Shown here: in pieces, positions 1 to 6,327 of the stretch
Layout of the letters: each line of letters opens with the position of its first letter
How positions within the stretch are numbered: the stretch's first letter is position 1
Assembly (NCBI GenBank): GCA_050743365.1
Contig: JBOGFI010000024.1
Location: forward strand, 1-7,686
DNA: 7,686 nucleotides
DNA from: JBOGFI01 sp050743365
GTDB taxonomy: Bacteria > Actinomycetota > Acidimicrobiia > IMCC26256 > JACDBD01
Reading direction: 5' to 3'
Notes under the pieces: model-generated
What the model saw: the letters and a program-made list of their open reading frames with translations, nothing else
What the model was told of the DNA's origin: nothing
Database searches by the model: none
Made by a program: the position numbers and the translations under genes

Positions 1-50
1 CCCGGCGCGAGGGCCGGGACGGCCCGGATGGTGTCGGCGGTGACGCTCAT
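1..50 (-). CDS. 5' end of an unidentified gene (partial)
   Basis: An ATG at 50-48 on the minus strand opens a frame that runs off the window edge after 16 complete codons (MSVTADTIRAVPALAPG including the codon split by the edge). It starts 23 bases after the stop of the LPxTG gene and points the same way, so it could be the next gene of that transcription unit. An in-frame stop lies only six codons upstream, so no much longer start exists. No clear Shine-Dalgarno sequence precedes it. Too little is visible to assign a family, and the frame could be fortuitous. Confidence 0.45.
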   Translation of the reverse strand, partial: MSVTADTIRAVPALAP

Positions 51-73
51 GGGCTCGGTGGGCAGTCAGCCGG

Positions 74-406
74 TTACAGCGAGAGGGACTCTCGGGCCGG
101 TCGCCGACCCAGACGCACGAGCACCACGCCCGCACCCGCGGCCCCGAGGCCGATCAGCGTGAGGCCGGCGATCTGACCACCGGTCACCGGCAGCGTCGAC
201 CCCCCGGACCGCGTGGCGGTCTGGCTCCAGACGCCAGGGTCGGCGGGGTCGGACGGGTCGGTGGGCACGTTCGGCGTGGTGTCGGGCGTGGGGTACTCCT
301 GGGCCGCGACTGCGGTGGGGACCATCATCCCGGCGGCCACGGCGGCGGCGGCGAAGAGCCGCCGCCCTCGATGCGACCGTTGCCTCTGTGCGTCCTGCCT
401 TGCCAC
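74..406 (-). CDS. Small LPxTG cell-wall-anchored secreted protein (110 aa)
   Basis: The product has the full layout of a sortase substrate. A basic N-terminus (residues 1-16, many Arg) is followed by a hydrophobic signal segment (17-34) with a likely signal peptidase site after TAVAA at 31-35. A short Pro/Thr/Asp-rich stretch (36-70) comes next, then LPVTG at 72-76, a hydrophobic membrane segment (about 79-98) and a basic tail (RLGRRPARE). Sortase would cleave between T and G and link the protein to peptidoglycan, leaving a mature peptide of only about 40 residues. I chose the GTG at 406-404 because AAGGAG (418-413) sits 6 bases upstream and because the signal peptide then starts normally. 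The frame is also open upstream to 490, but that adds 28 residues unlike a signal peptide and would begin inside the promoter/UTR. No sortase gene is visible in the window. The mature part has no recognised domain; it may be a spacer, a pilin-like stub or a remnant of a longer surface protein. Confidence 0.82.
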   Translation of the reverse strand: MARQDAQRQRSHRGRRLFAAAAVAAGMMVPTAVAAQEYPTPDTTPNVPTDPSDPADPGVWSQTATRSGGSTLPVTGGQIAGLTLIGLGAAGAGVVLVRLGRRPARESLSL

Positions 407-412
407 GGTTGT

Positions 413-418
413 CTCCTT
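413..418 (-). promoter_or_regulatory. Ribosome binding site deciding the LPxTG gene start
   Basis: The minus strand reads AAGGAG here, 6 bases before the GTG at 406. It is the only strong Shine-Dalgarno sequence found before a gene in the window, and it supports the 110-residue reading over the longer one from 490. Confidence 0.75.
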
Positions 419-492
419 GTTGCGTCGGTGGTCTTGGCCTCGGCAGCCTCCCAGCCCACCCCCGACGGGCGCCCCCGTTTCGGTAGTCACGG

Positions 493-521
493 AGCGTAGC
501 AGAAACTGGCGGGGTTGTGAA
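493..521 (-). promoter_or_regulatory. Sigma-A-type promoter for the LPxTG gene
   Basis: On the minus strand TTCACA (521-516, five of six matches to TTGACA) is followed after exactly 17 bases by TACGCT (498-493, TAnnnT type). Transcription would begin near 486, giving a 5' untranslated leader of about 80 bases before the GTG at 406. The rest of the 184-base gap between this gene and the DUF4012 stop (407-590) holds no other gene. I see no clear T-tailed terminator in it. Confidence 0.6.
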
Positions 522-590
522 GAGCAGATGCTGCGGAGAGTGGTGAAATCCCGCGGCGGCCCGGAAAATGCCGAGATCGCGGCGGCTCAG

Positions 591-2342
591 CTACCACTCC
601 AGGCGTTTGGCACCTTCGTCCAGCCACTCTACGGAGCCGAAGCGCCAGCGGATCTGGGGCTCCCGCGCCGAGGGCTCCACCCGCATGCCGCCGGTGCCGC
701 CGGGGACCCGGAAGCGGACCGTGAAGGCGCGGCGCTCGCCGGCGGCGATCCGCACGACGGTCGCCACCACCCGGTCGGGCCCGTCGGCACCGGCGGCGGC
801 GAGGTCGGCGCCGTCGATGCCGGCCTCCCGGGCGGCACCGGGCACGTCGACGGCCAGGATGCCCAGGTACTCGCCGGGCGCGAGGTCCGTGCCCGGGAAC
901 GGCCCGATCACGTAGGAGGGCTCGTCGGGGGAGGCGTCGTTGGCGATCCGGAGACGGACCGTCACCTCCCGGCCCCCGCCCCGATGCCGAACCGCCACGA
1001 CCCCGTCGATGGTGACGAACTGGTCGAGCTTGTTGCCGCCGATGTTCATGAGCGAGACCAGGAGCGAGTCGGGCCGCAGCCCACCGGCCACCCCCGCCGC
1101 CTCCCATCCCCGCTGCTCGACCGGGTCCCGGGACCAGGCGAGCACGTGGCGGCCCCGCCCCGCCGGCGTCAGCTCGTCGGCGAGGTCGGCCGGCTCCCAC
1201 GCCCGGTCCTCGAAGGCGTCCACGGCGACGCCGGCGATCTCGCCCAGCCGGTCGCGGCGGGCCTGCTGGGTGGGGTCGGCGAGTGACGCCTCCCGGTACT
1301 GCTCGAGGAACAGGTACTGGAGCACGTTGTCGGCGTCGAGCGTCCGGCCGGCGGCGTCGATCGGGCCCTGGGCGGCCAGCAGGGCGCGCAGCGTCAACGG
1401 GTCGAGCACGAGGACCCCCTGGACGGTCTCGCCGGTCAGCGCGGCCCACATGTCGGCGGCGAGCGGCGCGGTGGCGTCGAAGCGAGGGGTCGCGGCCAGG
1501 TTGCGGAAGTCGTGGGTGGGGTCGAGGAATCCCCAACGGGCGGCGAGGTCGCCCGCGACCGGCACCGCGCCGGCCGGCACCAGGAGGTCGCCGGTGGGCC
1601 GCATCTCCCCGAGCTCGAACCCTCCGCCCTCGACGGTGAGGACGCCGGCGCTGAGCCACATGCCCGAGCCGGCCCGCATCTCGGCGTTGTTGGCCGCCAG
1701 CACGAGGTAGCGGCCGGGGCCTCGGAGGAACTTCGTGAGCCCGGCGGCGGCGGCCTGCGAGTCGGCGAGCGACGCCCTGACCTCCTGGAGCTTGTCGGCG
1801 AACTCCGCGCGAGCGTCGCCGACCGGGCCGACGAGAAAGAAGTCGGGGCCCAGGTCGACCGAACGGAGCCGCTTCTCGGCGCGCGCCGCGATCCGGCCGA
1901 CCTCCTCCAGGAGCGCCACGCGTTCGGGACCGGTCGCCGGGCGCACGTGGAACTCCCGTTCGGCGTCGGTGACCGCCGACTCGCCGATCCTGACGATGTC
2001 GGCGGCGGCGGCGGTCTGGGCGTCGACCGACCGGACCTGCTGGCCGAGCACCGGCACGGCCTCGAGCGGTGCGAGGAGCGGCGAGCCGGCGAGGTCCCGA
2101 GCCCGCTCGAAGTCCCGCCGGGCCGCTCGGATCGCCTCGCGCCCTTCGCCACGCACGAGGTCGCCGGGCGACAGGAGCTCGCGCGCCTCCTCCAGGCGCT
2201 GCACGCCCGCGTCGATGCTGCGCCGTGCCTGGAAGAGCATCACCACCGTCACGAGCAGCCACAGGCCCGCGACCAGCCCGAGCCCGAGCAGGATCCGGCG
2301 CCCTCGCGGACCCAGCCTCGGTCTCTCACCGGCTCGGGCCAC
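591..2342 (-). CDS. DUF4012 domain-containing membrane-anchored protein (583 aa)
   Basis: The protein has a short basic cytoplasmic N-terminus (residues 1-16), one transmembrane helix (about 17-37) and a long charged helical, probably coiled-coil, region (about 38-205). The DUF4012 core follows. Its family signature is seen at 210-230, where RYLVLAANNAEMR is followed by GSGMWLS; this matches the family pattern of a Tyr-Leu-hydrophobic strand, an Asn-Asn-x-Glu-hydrophobic-Arg loop and a Gly-rich turn. A later beta-rich part (about 425-570) carries a second recognisable stretch near MNIGGNKLDQFV (432-443). The orientation implies a large extracytoplasmic domain. DUF4012 proteins are common in actinobacteria and often lie near envelope or polysaccharide genes, but their biochemical role is not established. 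The start is GTG at 2342-2340. The frame stays open upstream to 2867, but that extension crosses the divergent nuclease gene and reads as low-complexity antisense. A TACGCT box 8 bases upstream supports a leaderless start. No frameshift is seen. Confidence 0.85.
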   Translation of the reverse strand: MARAGERPRLGPRGRRILLGLGLVAGLWLLVTVVMLFQARRSIDAGVQRLEEARELLSPGDLVRGEGREAIRAARRDFERARDLAGSPLLAPLEAVPVLGQQVRSVDAQTAAAADIVRIGESAVTDAEREFHVRPATGPERVALLEEVGRIAARAEKRLRSVDLGPDFFLVGPVGDARAEFADKLQEVRASLADSQAAAAGLTKFLRGPGRYLVLAANNAEMRAGSGMWLSAGVLTVEGGGFELGEMRPTGDLLVPAGAVPVAGDLAARWGFLDPTHDFRNLAATPRFDATAPLAADMWAALTGETVQGVLVLDPLTLRALLAAQGPIDAAGRTLDADNVLQYLFLEQYREASLADPTQQARRDRLGEIAGVAVDAFEDRAWEPADLADELTPAGRGRHVLAWSRDPVEQRGWEAAGVAGGLRPDSLLVSLMNIGGNKLDQFVTIDGVVAVRHRGGGREVTVRLRIANDASPDEPSYVIGPFPGTDLAPGEYLGILAVDVPGAAREAGIDGADLAAAGADGPDRVVATVVRIAAGERRAFTVRFRVPGGTGGMRVEPSAREPQIRWRFGSVEWLDEGAKRLEW

Positions 2343-2350
2343 GACGACGA

Positions 2351-2356
2351 AGCGTA
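2351..2356 (-). promoter_or_regulatory. Putative -10 box of the DUF4012 gene (leaderless)
   Basis: TACGCT on the minus strand fits TAnnnT and ends 8 bases before the GTG start at 2342, so transcription would begin at or next to the start codon. No Shine-Dalgarno sequence and no good -35 box are visible. It lies in the 69-base divergent gap 2343-2411. Confidence 0.4.
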
Positions 2357-2397
2357 GGCGGGGGCGCGTGCTCCCCGGTCGCGCTCGGGACGCGACG

Positions 2398-2403
2398 TAG
2401 CCT
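2398..2403 (+). promoter_or_regulatory. Putative -10 box of the nuclease/thiolase operon (leaderless)
   Basis: TAGCCT fits TAnnnT and ends 8 bases before the GTG at 2412, the same spacing as the divergent box on the other strand. No Shine-Dalgarno sequence precedes the GTG, which is consistent with leaderless translation. The -35 region is not recognisable. Confidence 0.4.
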
Positions 2404-2411
2404 CGCCGTCG

Positions 2412-3914
2412 GTGGAACCCGACATCCTGCCGAAGGTCACGCCTTCGCTGCTGCGCCATGCGGATCGCATGTGTGCACGTCGGCTGGCGGGCGAGTTCGA
2501 GGGCGCACGCGGCTCTTTCAGCCCCGTCAACCGGTCGCGTCTGCGCGATTCCTTCCTCGAAGCAGCTCGGGACGCGCACGCGCGGCTCCAGGCTCCTCCG
2601 ATCGAGGCGTTCGCTCCCCCGGCGAACCTCGAACCCGAAGAGCAGACGGTCTTCCGGCAGGCGGCACGTTGGTACGTGGAGATCTACGGCAACCGCCCGG
2701 TGCGCACGTATCTTCACGGCCTCGAGGCCCCCACGCTCTCGCGCGCGCGCGGGCTTCGGATCGGCGGCTGGGTCGATCTGACCGTGGTCGACGGCGCCGG
2801 GCGCAAGGAGCTGCGTCAACTGGAGCTCTGGGGAGGAGCCGCGCGCGGCGCGGACCCGCTCGATCACGAAGCGATACGGCTCGCCGTGCTGCGCCTCTCA
2901 CGATGGGCGGGCGACGAGCCGCTGCGGGTCTCCTGGGCCGACCTGGTGCGAGGTGAGCTGGTGGAGCGCGTGGTCGACGTCGCCGCCGAGCTCCCGATAC
3001 TCCGCGCCTGGTTCGACGAGCGGCTCGCGATCGTTCGTGATCGGATCACGGCCCCCGACGCGATGCCGGGCCGGGACTGCGGGACCTGCATCCACGTCTC
3101 CGGCTGCCCCGCCCATCCCCAGGGGGCCAACGCCGCCTCTCGGCGAGGCGACCTGCGGCCCGGGATCGTCACGCTGAGCCCGACGACCATCGGCCGATGG
3201 CGCAACTGCCGCCGCGAGTGGCTCACCCGGACGCTGCTGTCGGTCCCGCCGAGCGACGAGTCCGGGTTCCCCGACCACGGACGGCTCGTCCACGACTTGC
3301 TCAGATTCGTCCACGAGCACGGTTCGTGCCACGACGGGGCGCACGTGGCCGAGGCGCTGGCCGACCACGGCCTCGGCGACGACGAGCTCGTGCGAGCCGA
3401 GCTCGATCGGCACCAGCGCCGGTGTCCCTCACCCGCGGAGGCCCTGGGCCACGAGCGGGAGCTCGCCCGGTTCCATCGCACCCCGCTCCCGCTGTTCATG
3501 GGCACGGCACGTCTCGACGCCCTGTGGGTCCACGACGGGGTGCTCGACGTGCGCGACTACAAGACCGGCGGGAAGCACGTCGCCCGGGTCGCCGACGATC
3601 TCGGGGCCGGCCTCCAGGCGTGGGTTGTCGCCCCGCTGGCTCGCGAGCGTGGACTGCGCCTCCAGCTTCGCTACGAGCAGCTGTCACCCGACGTCGACGA
3701 CGACCCGGACGCGTTCGAGCCGGATGACGACGACCTGGAGGCGATCGAGGAGCAACTCCGTCAAGTCGCGCTCGACATCAAGTCGGAGGAGGTCTTCGCC
3801 GGCGTCGCCGACCCCGATGTCTGCAAACGCTGTGGCTACCGGTCGATCTGCCGCGACAGCGCCGCCCCGGGCATGCCGACGTGGCCGGTCCCGCCCGAGA
3901 CCGGGCCGACGTGA
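2412..3914 (+). CDS. Tandem-duplicated PD-(D/E)XK (RecB/Cas4-like) Fe-S nuclease family protein (500 aa)
   Basis: The C-terminal half (about 250-485) looks like a complete RecB/AddB/Cas4-type nuclease module. It has the opening motif LSPTTIGRWRNC with Cys266, a GRLVHDLL motif with His294, a Glu-containing helix near 348-350, then RLDALWV with Asp369 and VRDYKTGG with Asp382 and Lys384. A Gln-containing helix (LQAWVV, Gln402) follows, then the CxxCx5C triplet Cys471, Cys474 and Cys480. Cys266 plus the triplet is the usual four-cysteine Fe-S set of this family. The N-terminal half (1-235) repeats the layout: VTPSLLRHADRMC with Cys21, GGWVDLTVV with Asp122, QLELWGG in place of DYKTGG (Glu138 kept, Lys replaced by Trp140), and Cys223, Cys226 and Cys232 in another CxxCx5C. 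It lacks the GxxxH motif and the catalytic Lys, so it is probably a non-catalytic, structural or DNA-binding copy. The likely role is DNA end processing or repair; the substrate is unknown. GTG is the only sensible start. The stop overlaps the next gene by 4 bases. Confidence 0.85.
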   Translation: MEPDILPKVTPSLLRHADRMCARRLAGEFEGARGSFSPVNRSRLRDSFLEAARDAHARLQAPPIEAFAPPANLEPEEQTVFRQAARWYVEIYGNRPVRTYLHGLEAPTLSRARGLRIGGWVDLTVVDGAGRKELRQLELWGGAARGADPLDHEAIRLAVLRLSRWAGDEPLRVSWADLVRGELVERVVDVAAELPILRAWFDERLAIVRDRITAPDAMPGRDCGTCIHVSGCPAHPQGANAASRRGDLRPGIVTLSPTTIGRWRNCRREWLTRTLLSVPPSDESGFPDHGRLVHDLLRFVHEHGSCHDGAHVAEALADHGLGDDELVRAELDRHQRRCPSPAEALGHERELARFHRTPLPLFMGTARLDALWVHDGVLDVRDYKTGGKHVARVADDLGAGLQAWVVAPLARERGLRLQLRYEQLSPDVDDDPDAFEPDDDDLEAIEEQLRQVALDIKSEEVFAGVADPDVCKRCGYRSICRDSAAPGMPTWPVPPETGPT

Positions 3915-5431
3915 TCGATCCACGCACGCCCGTCATCGCCGGGGTGGGCCAGCGCTCGCAGCGGCTCGACGCCGCCGCGGCCGGCCTCGAGCCCATCGAC
4001 CTGCTCGCCGAGGCCGCGCACGCCGCCGGCGCCGACACGCACGCATCCACGCGCTCGCTGCTGCAGGCTGTCGACACCGTCGCCGTCGTCGACATGGTCT
4101 CGTGGAAGTACCCCGACCCGGGCGCGCTCCTGACCCGCCGCCTCGGCATCGGCGGCAAGGTGCGGACGATCACCACGACCCTGGGAGGCAACTCGCCGCA
4201 GCTGCTGGTCAACGAGCTCGCGCCCGCCATCCGCCGCGGGGAGACGCAGGTCGTGCTGCTGGGAGGGGCCGAGTGCGTGTACACGCGCTGGCGAGCCCGC
4301 CGGGAGCCCAAGACGTGGCTCGAGTGGACGTCTTGCTCCGATCCTCCCTGCCCGCGCGTCGTGGGGGACCCACGCGCCGGCACCAACGACTACGAGATGG
4401 CGCACACCGCGCTCGCCCCGACGCAGATCTACCCGCTGCTCGAGACGGCCCTGCGCGCCGCCGCCGGGCGCAGCGTCGAGGAGCACCAGTTGCACGTGAG
4501 CGAGCTGTGGGCCACGTTCGCGGCGGTGGCGGCGACCAACCCGTACGCGTGGTCGCGCGAGGCCTACTCGCCCGAGGCGATCCGCGTCCCGGGACCCGAC
4601 AATCGGGTCGTCACCTTCCCCTACACGAAGCGCATGTGCGCCAACATCGACGTCGACCAGGCAGCCGCGCTGCTGCTCTGCTCGCACGAGGCCGCGCGCG
4701 CCGCCGGGGTTCCCGACGACCGGCTCGTCTTCCCACTGGCAGGTGCCGACGCCCACGATCACTTCTTCTTCTCGGTGCGCAGGTCGCTGGCGGAGTCACC
4801 CGCCATCGCGGCGGCCGGACGCGCCGCGCTCACGGCCGCGGGCCACGGCGTCGACGACGTCGCCCGGTTCGACCTCTACTCCTGCTTCCCGTCCGCGGTG
4901 CAGATCGCCATGGGCGCGCTCGGCCTGAAGGGGCCCGCGAGCGGCGACGACCGGCCACTGACCGTCACGGGAGGACTCGCGTTCGCCGGCGGTCCCGCCA
5001 ACAACTACCCGACCCACGCCATCGCGGCGATGGTCGAGGCCTGTCGGCGTGACCGGGGCTCGGTGGGAATGGTTAGCGCGCTCGGCTGGTACGTCACCAA
5101 GCACTCGATCGGGCTGTACTCGACCGCGCCCCCGCCCGGCGGGTTCACGCGGGTCGACCCGGCGGAGACCCAGGCGGCCGTGGACGCGCTCCCGTCCCGC
5201 GAGGTGGCAGGCGCCTACGAAGGCGCCGCGACGGTGGAGGCGACGTCCGTCGTCTTCGAGCGCGACGGCTCGGCCTCGGTCGCGATCGTCGCCGCGCTCA
5301 CTGCCGACGGCCGGCGGGCGCTGGCAAACATCCGTGACCCCGACGCGATGCGGTCGATGACCGAGGAGGCGTGGGAGGGCCGGGCGGTGACACTGCGCAC
5401 CGACGGGACGACGAACGAGGTGGTGGTCTGA
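3911..5431 (+). CDS. Thiolase-like protein, TLP1 type, with extra C-terminal domain (506 aa)
   Basis: The sequence begins like acetyl-CoA acetyltransferase-type thiolases (IDPRTPVIAGVGQ) and keeps their fold landmarks. At the nucleophile loop, however, the usual Cys is absent: the segment reads TTLGGNSPQLLVNELA, with Gly-Gly at 92-93. The active-site GHP motif is replaced by GGPANNYPTH (360-369), and the C-terminal CxG is ALG (390-392). A YSCFPSAVQ segment (323-331) occupies the place of the NEAFA or HDCF loop. Residues from about 410 on form an additional C-terminal domain typical of thiolase-like protein type 1, described in mycobacteria. Classical thiolysis or Claisen condensation is therefore unlikely; acyl-CoA binding or another acyl-CoA reaction is more plausible. 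The start is the GTG at 3911, which overlaps the upstream TGA (GTGA) and indicates translational coupling. A longer frame from GTG 3881 would overlap the nuclease gene by 34 bases and is less likely. The gene ends 3 bases from the convergent nitroreductase stop. Confidence 0.85.
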   Translation: MIDPRTPVIAGVGQRSQRLDAAAAGLEPIDLLAEAAHAAGADTHASTRSLLQAVDTVAVVDMVSWKYPDPGALLTRRLGIGGKVRTITTTLGGNSPQLLVNELAPAIRRGETQVVLLGGAECVYTRWRARREPKTWLEWTSCSDPPCPRVVGDPRAGTNDYEMAHTALAPTQIYPLLETALRAAAGRSVEEHQLHVSELWATFAAVAATNPYAWSREAYSPEAIRVPGPDNRVVTFPYTKRMCANIDVDQAAALLLCSHEAARAAGVPDDRLVFPLAGADAHDHFFFSVRRSLAESPAIAAAGRAALTAAGHGVDDVARFDLYSCFPSAVQIAMGALGLKGPASGDDRPLTVTGGLAFAGGPANNYPTHAIAAMVEACRRDRGSVGMVSALGWYVTKHSIGLYSTAPPPGGFTRVDPAETQAAVDALPSREVAGAYEGAATVEATSVVFERDGSASVAIVAALTADGRRALANIRDPDAMRSMTEEAWEGRAVTLRTDGTTNEVVV

Positions 5432-5434
5432 GCG

Positions 5435-6049
5435 TCACCTCTCCCACTGGTTCCAGTACGTCAGCTCCTCGACCGGGCGGCGCCTCGCGGGCTTGAAGTC
5501 CTCGCCGGTGTAGTAGGCGACCGGCAGCAGGCCGGCCTGGATCACGCCGTCCGGGATCCCGAGGAGCGCGGCTGCTTCGCGCTCGTGCCTCAGGTGCAGC
5601 GTCGTGAGAACCGTGCCCAGTCCACGGCCGCGCAGCGCCAGCTGGAAGCTCCAGACCGCGGGGTAGATCGAGCCGTACACGCCGGCGTGCGGGTTGCCCT
5701 TGGTGTAGTCCTCGATACAGGGGATGACGTGGACCGGCACGTCCTGGAGGCGCTCGGCCAGCCAGACCGCCGACTCGGCGACGCGGGTTCTCGGCGCGTC
5801 GTCGCCGCTCGAGATGTACGGCCCGAAGGCCTGCCGGTAGAGCTCGGCCAGCGCCGCCCGCTTCTCCGCGTCCGTCACGACCACCCACCGCCACCCCTGC
5901 CGGTTCGAGCCGGTCGGCGCCTGAACCGCGAGGCGCAGGCACTCCTCGATCACCTCGACCGGCACGGGCCGGGTGAGGTCGAGGCGCCTGCGGACCGCCC
6001 GCGTCGTCGCCAGCAGGTGGTCGACCGTGGCGAGGTCGAGCTCGGTCAA
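5435..6049 (-). CDS. Nitroreductase family FMN oxidoreductase (204 aa)
   Basis: This is a single-domain nitroreductase fold of normal length. The FMN-binding N-terminal motif TTRAVRRRLD (15-24, Arg17, Arg20) is followed by the pvp-type helix start (28-40) and the signature APTGSNRQGWRWVVV (44-58). A Gly-rich GLGTVLTT (143-150) comes next, then the LGIPDG(V/I) segment (163-170) and a C-terminal RRPVEEL (190-196). The family uses NAD(P)H, or in some actinobacteria deazaflavin, to reduce nitro groups, quinones or related substrates through FMN; the physiological substrate cannot be read from sequence. The start is TTG at 6049-6047, which overlaps the TGA of the upstream 73-residue gene (TTGA), so the two are very likely co-transcribed and translationally coupled. 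No alternative ATG or GTG lies close by in frame. Confidence 0.88.
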   Translation of the reverse strand: MTELDLATVDHLLATTRAVRRRLDLTRPVPVEVIEECLRLAVQAPTGSNRQGWRWVVVTDAEKRAALAELYRQAFGPYISSGDDAPRTRVAESAVWLAERLQDVPVHVIPCIEDYTKGNPHAGVYGSIYPAVWSFQLALRGRGLGTVLTTLHLRHEREAAALLGIPDGVIQAGLLPVAYYTGEDFKPARRRPVEELTYWNQWER

Positions 6050-6267
6050 TCGCTCGGGCGGAGGTCGACGCGCAGGGTGAGGACGCCATCCTCGAAGGTC
6101 CAGGCGGCGTCGCCGATGATGGCGAAATCCTGGAAATCGAGCTCGGCCTGCTCGACGAAGCGCTGACGCTCGGTGCCCGCGACCGGCGGCAACGGTCGGC
6201 TCTGGACCGCGGCGGCTCGGTCCCGGAACCGCTGGAGCATGGCGTCGATGTCGAGCTGGTCGGCCAC
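6046..6267 (-). CDS. Small conserved-type hypothetical protein (73 aa)
   Basis: This short acidic protein has an N-terminal helix (ADQLDIDAMLQRFRDRAAAV, 2-21), a Pro-rich linker (PLPPVAG, 25-31), a second helix (TERQRFVEQAELDFQDFAIIGDA, about 32-54) and a C-terminal beta strand pair (TFEDGVLTLRVDLR, 57-70). No known catalytic motif is visible. It resembles small hypothetical proteins I associate with actinobacteria, but I cannot name the family. It is the first gene of a two-gene operon with the nitroreductase and overlaps it by 4 bases, so a partner or regulatory role for that enzyme is possible but unproven. I chose the GTG at 6267-6265 because a TAGTTT box ends 7 bases before it. A GTG two codons upstream (6273) is an alternative. 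The frame stays open to 6354, but that extension crosses the tnpB start and the palindromes. Confidence 0.7.
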   Translation of the reverse strand: MADQLDIDAMLQRFRDRAAAVQSRPLPPVAGTERQRFVEQAELDFQDFAIIGDAAWTFEDGVLTLRVDLRPSD

Positions 6268-6274
6268 GGCCACC

Positions 6275-6280
6275 AAACTA
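6275..6280 (-). promoter_or_regulatory. Putative -10 box of the small protein/nitroreductase operon
   Basis: TAGTTT on the minus strand fits TAnnnT and ends 7 bases before the GTG at 6267. No Shine-Dalgarno sequence is present, which suggests a leaderless mRNA. The expected -35 position falls at about 6298-6303 and has no good match; it overlaps the AAACGTTT palindrome. Confidence 0.4.
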
Positions 6281-6293
6281 GTGCCATCGCCGG

Positions 6294-6301
6294 AAACGTT
6301 T
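6294..6301. promoter_or_regulatory. AAACGTTT palindrome, possible repressor operator
   Basis: This is a perfect 8-base palindrome with a central CG, flanked by GG on the left and GCC on the right. The core resembles operators of LacI/GalR-family regulators. It lies just upstream of the -10 box at 6275-6280, where a repressor would block the minus-strand operon. No LacI-type gene is in the window, and an 8-base palindrome can arise by chance. Confidence 0.25.
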
Positions 6302-6302
6302 G

Positions 6303-6323
6303 CCGGGTAGTGGTCATACCCGG
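6303..6323. repeat. Perfect 7-7-7 inverted repeat upstream of tnpB
   Basis: CCGGGTA (6303-6309) and TACCCGG (6317-6323) are exact reverse complements separated by 7 bases (GTGGTCA). The right arm can pair alternatively with CGGGCTATG (6334-6342), which includes the tnpB start codon, with one bulged base. The element may be the left-end hairpin of the IS200/IS605-type element, bound by a Y1 transposase acting in trans, or an operator. The 72-base gap it occupies (6268-6339) holds no gene. Confidence 0.6.
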
Positions 6324-6327
6324 TCGT

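Noticed and set aside
534..590. Possible terminator after the DUF4012 stop
   Set aside because: Only weak GC-rich partial palindromes and a CGCGGCGGC direct repeat (552-560 and 578-586) are present, with no stable stem followed by a T-run on the minus strand.
213..1286. Long plus-strand open frame of 357 codons
   Set aside because: It lies antisense to the LPxTG and DUF4012 genes, has low-complexity Gly/Arg/Pro composition and no recognisable motifs; such shadows are normal in GC-rich DNA.
487..2262. Minus-strand open frame of 591 codons overlapping DUF4012
   Set aside because: It is almost pure Arg/Gly/Pro/Ala in an alternative frame of the DUF4012 gene, whose own frame has family motifs and a membrane helix.
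2343..2867. N-terminal extension of the DUF4012 frame
   Set aside because: It crosses the divergent promoter gap and the start of the nuclease gene, and its translation has no sensible composition; the membrane helix begins just after the GTG at 2342.
3881..3910. Alternative thiolase start at GTG 3881
   Set aside because: It would overlap the nuclease gene by 34 bases and add ten residues unlike the family N-terminus; the GTGA overlap at 3911 is the more natural start.
2412..3914. Reading the nuclease-like protein as a CRISPR Cas4
   Set aside because: The Cas4-like motif set is present, but there are no CRISPR repeats or other cas genes in the window, and the length and internal duplication do not fit Cas4.
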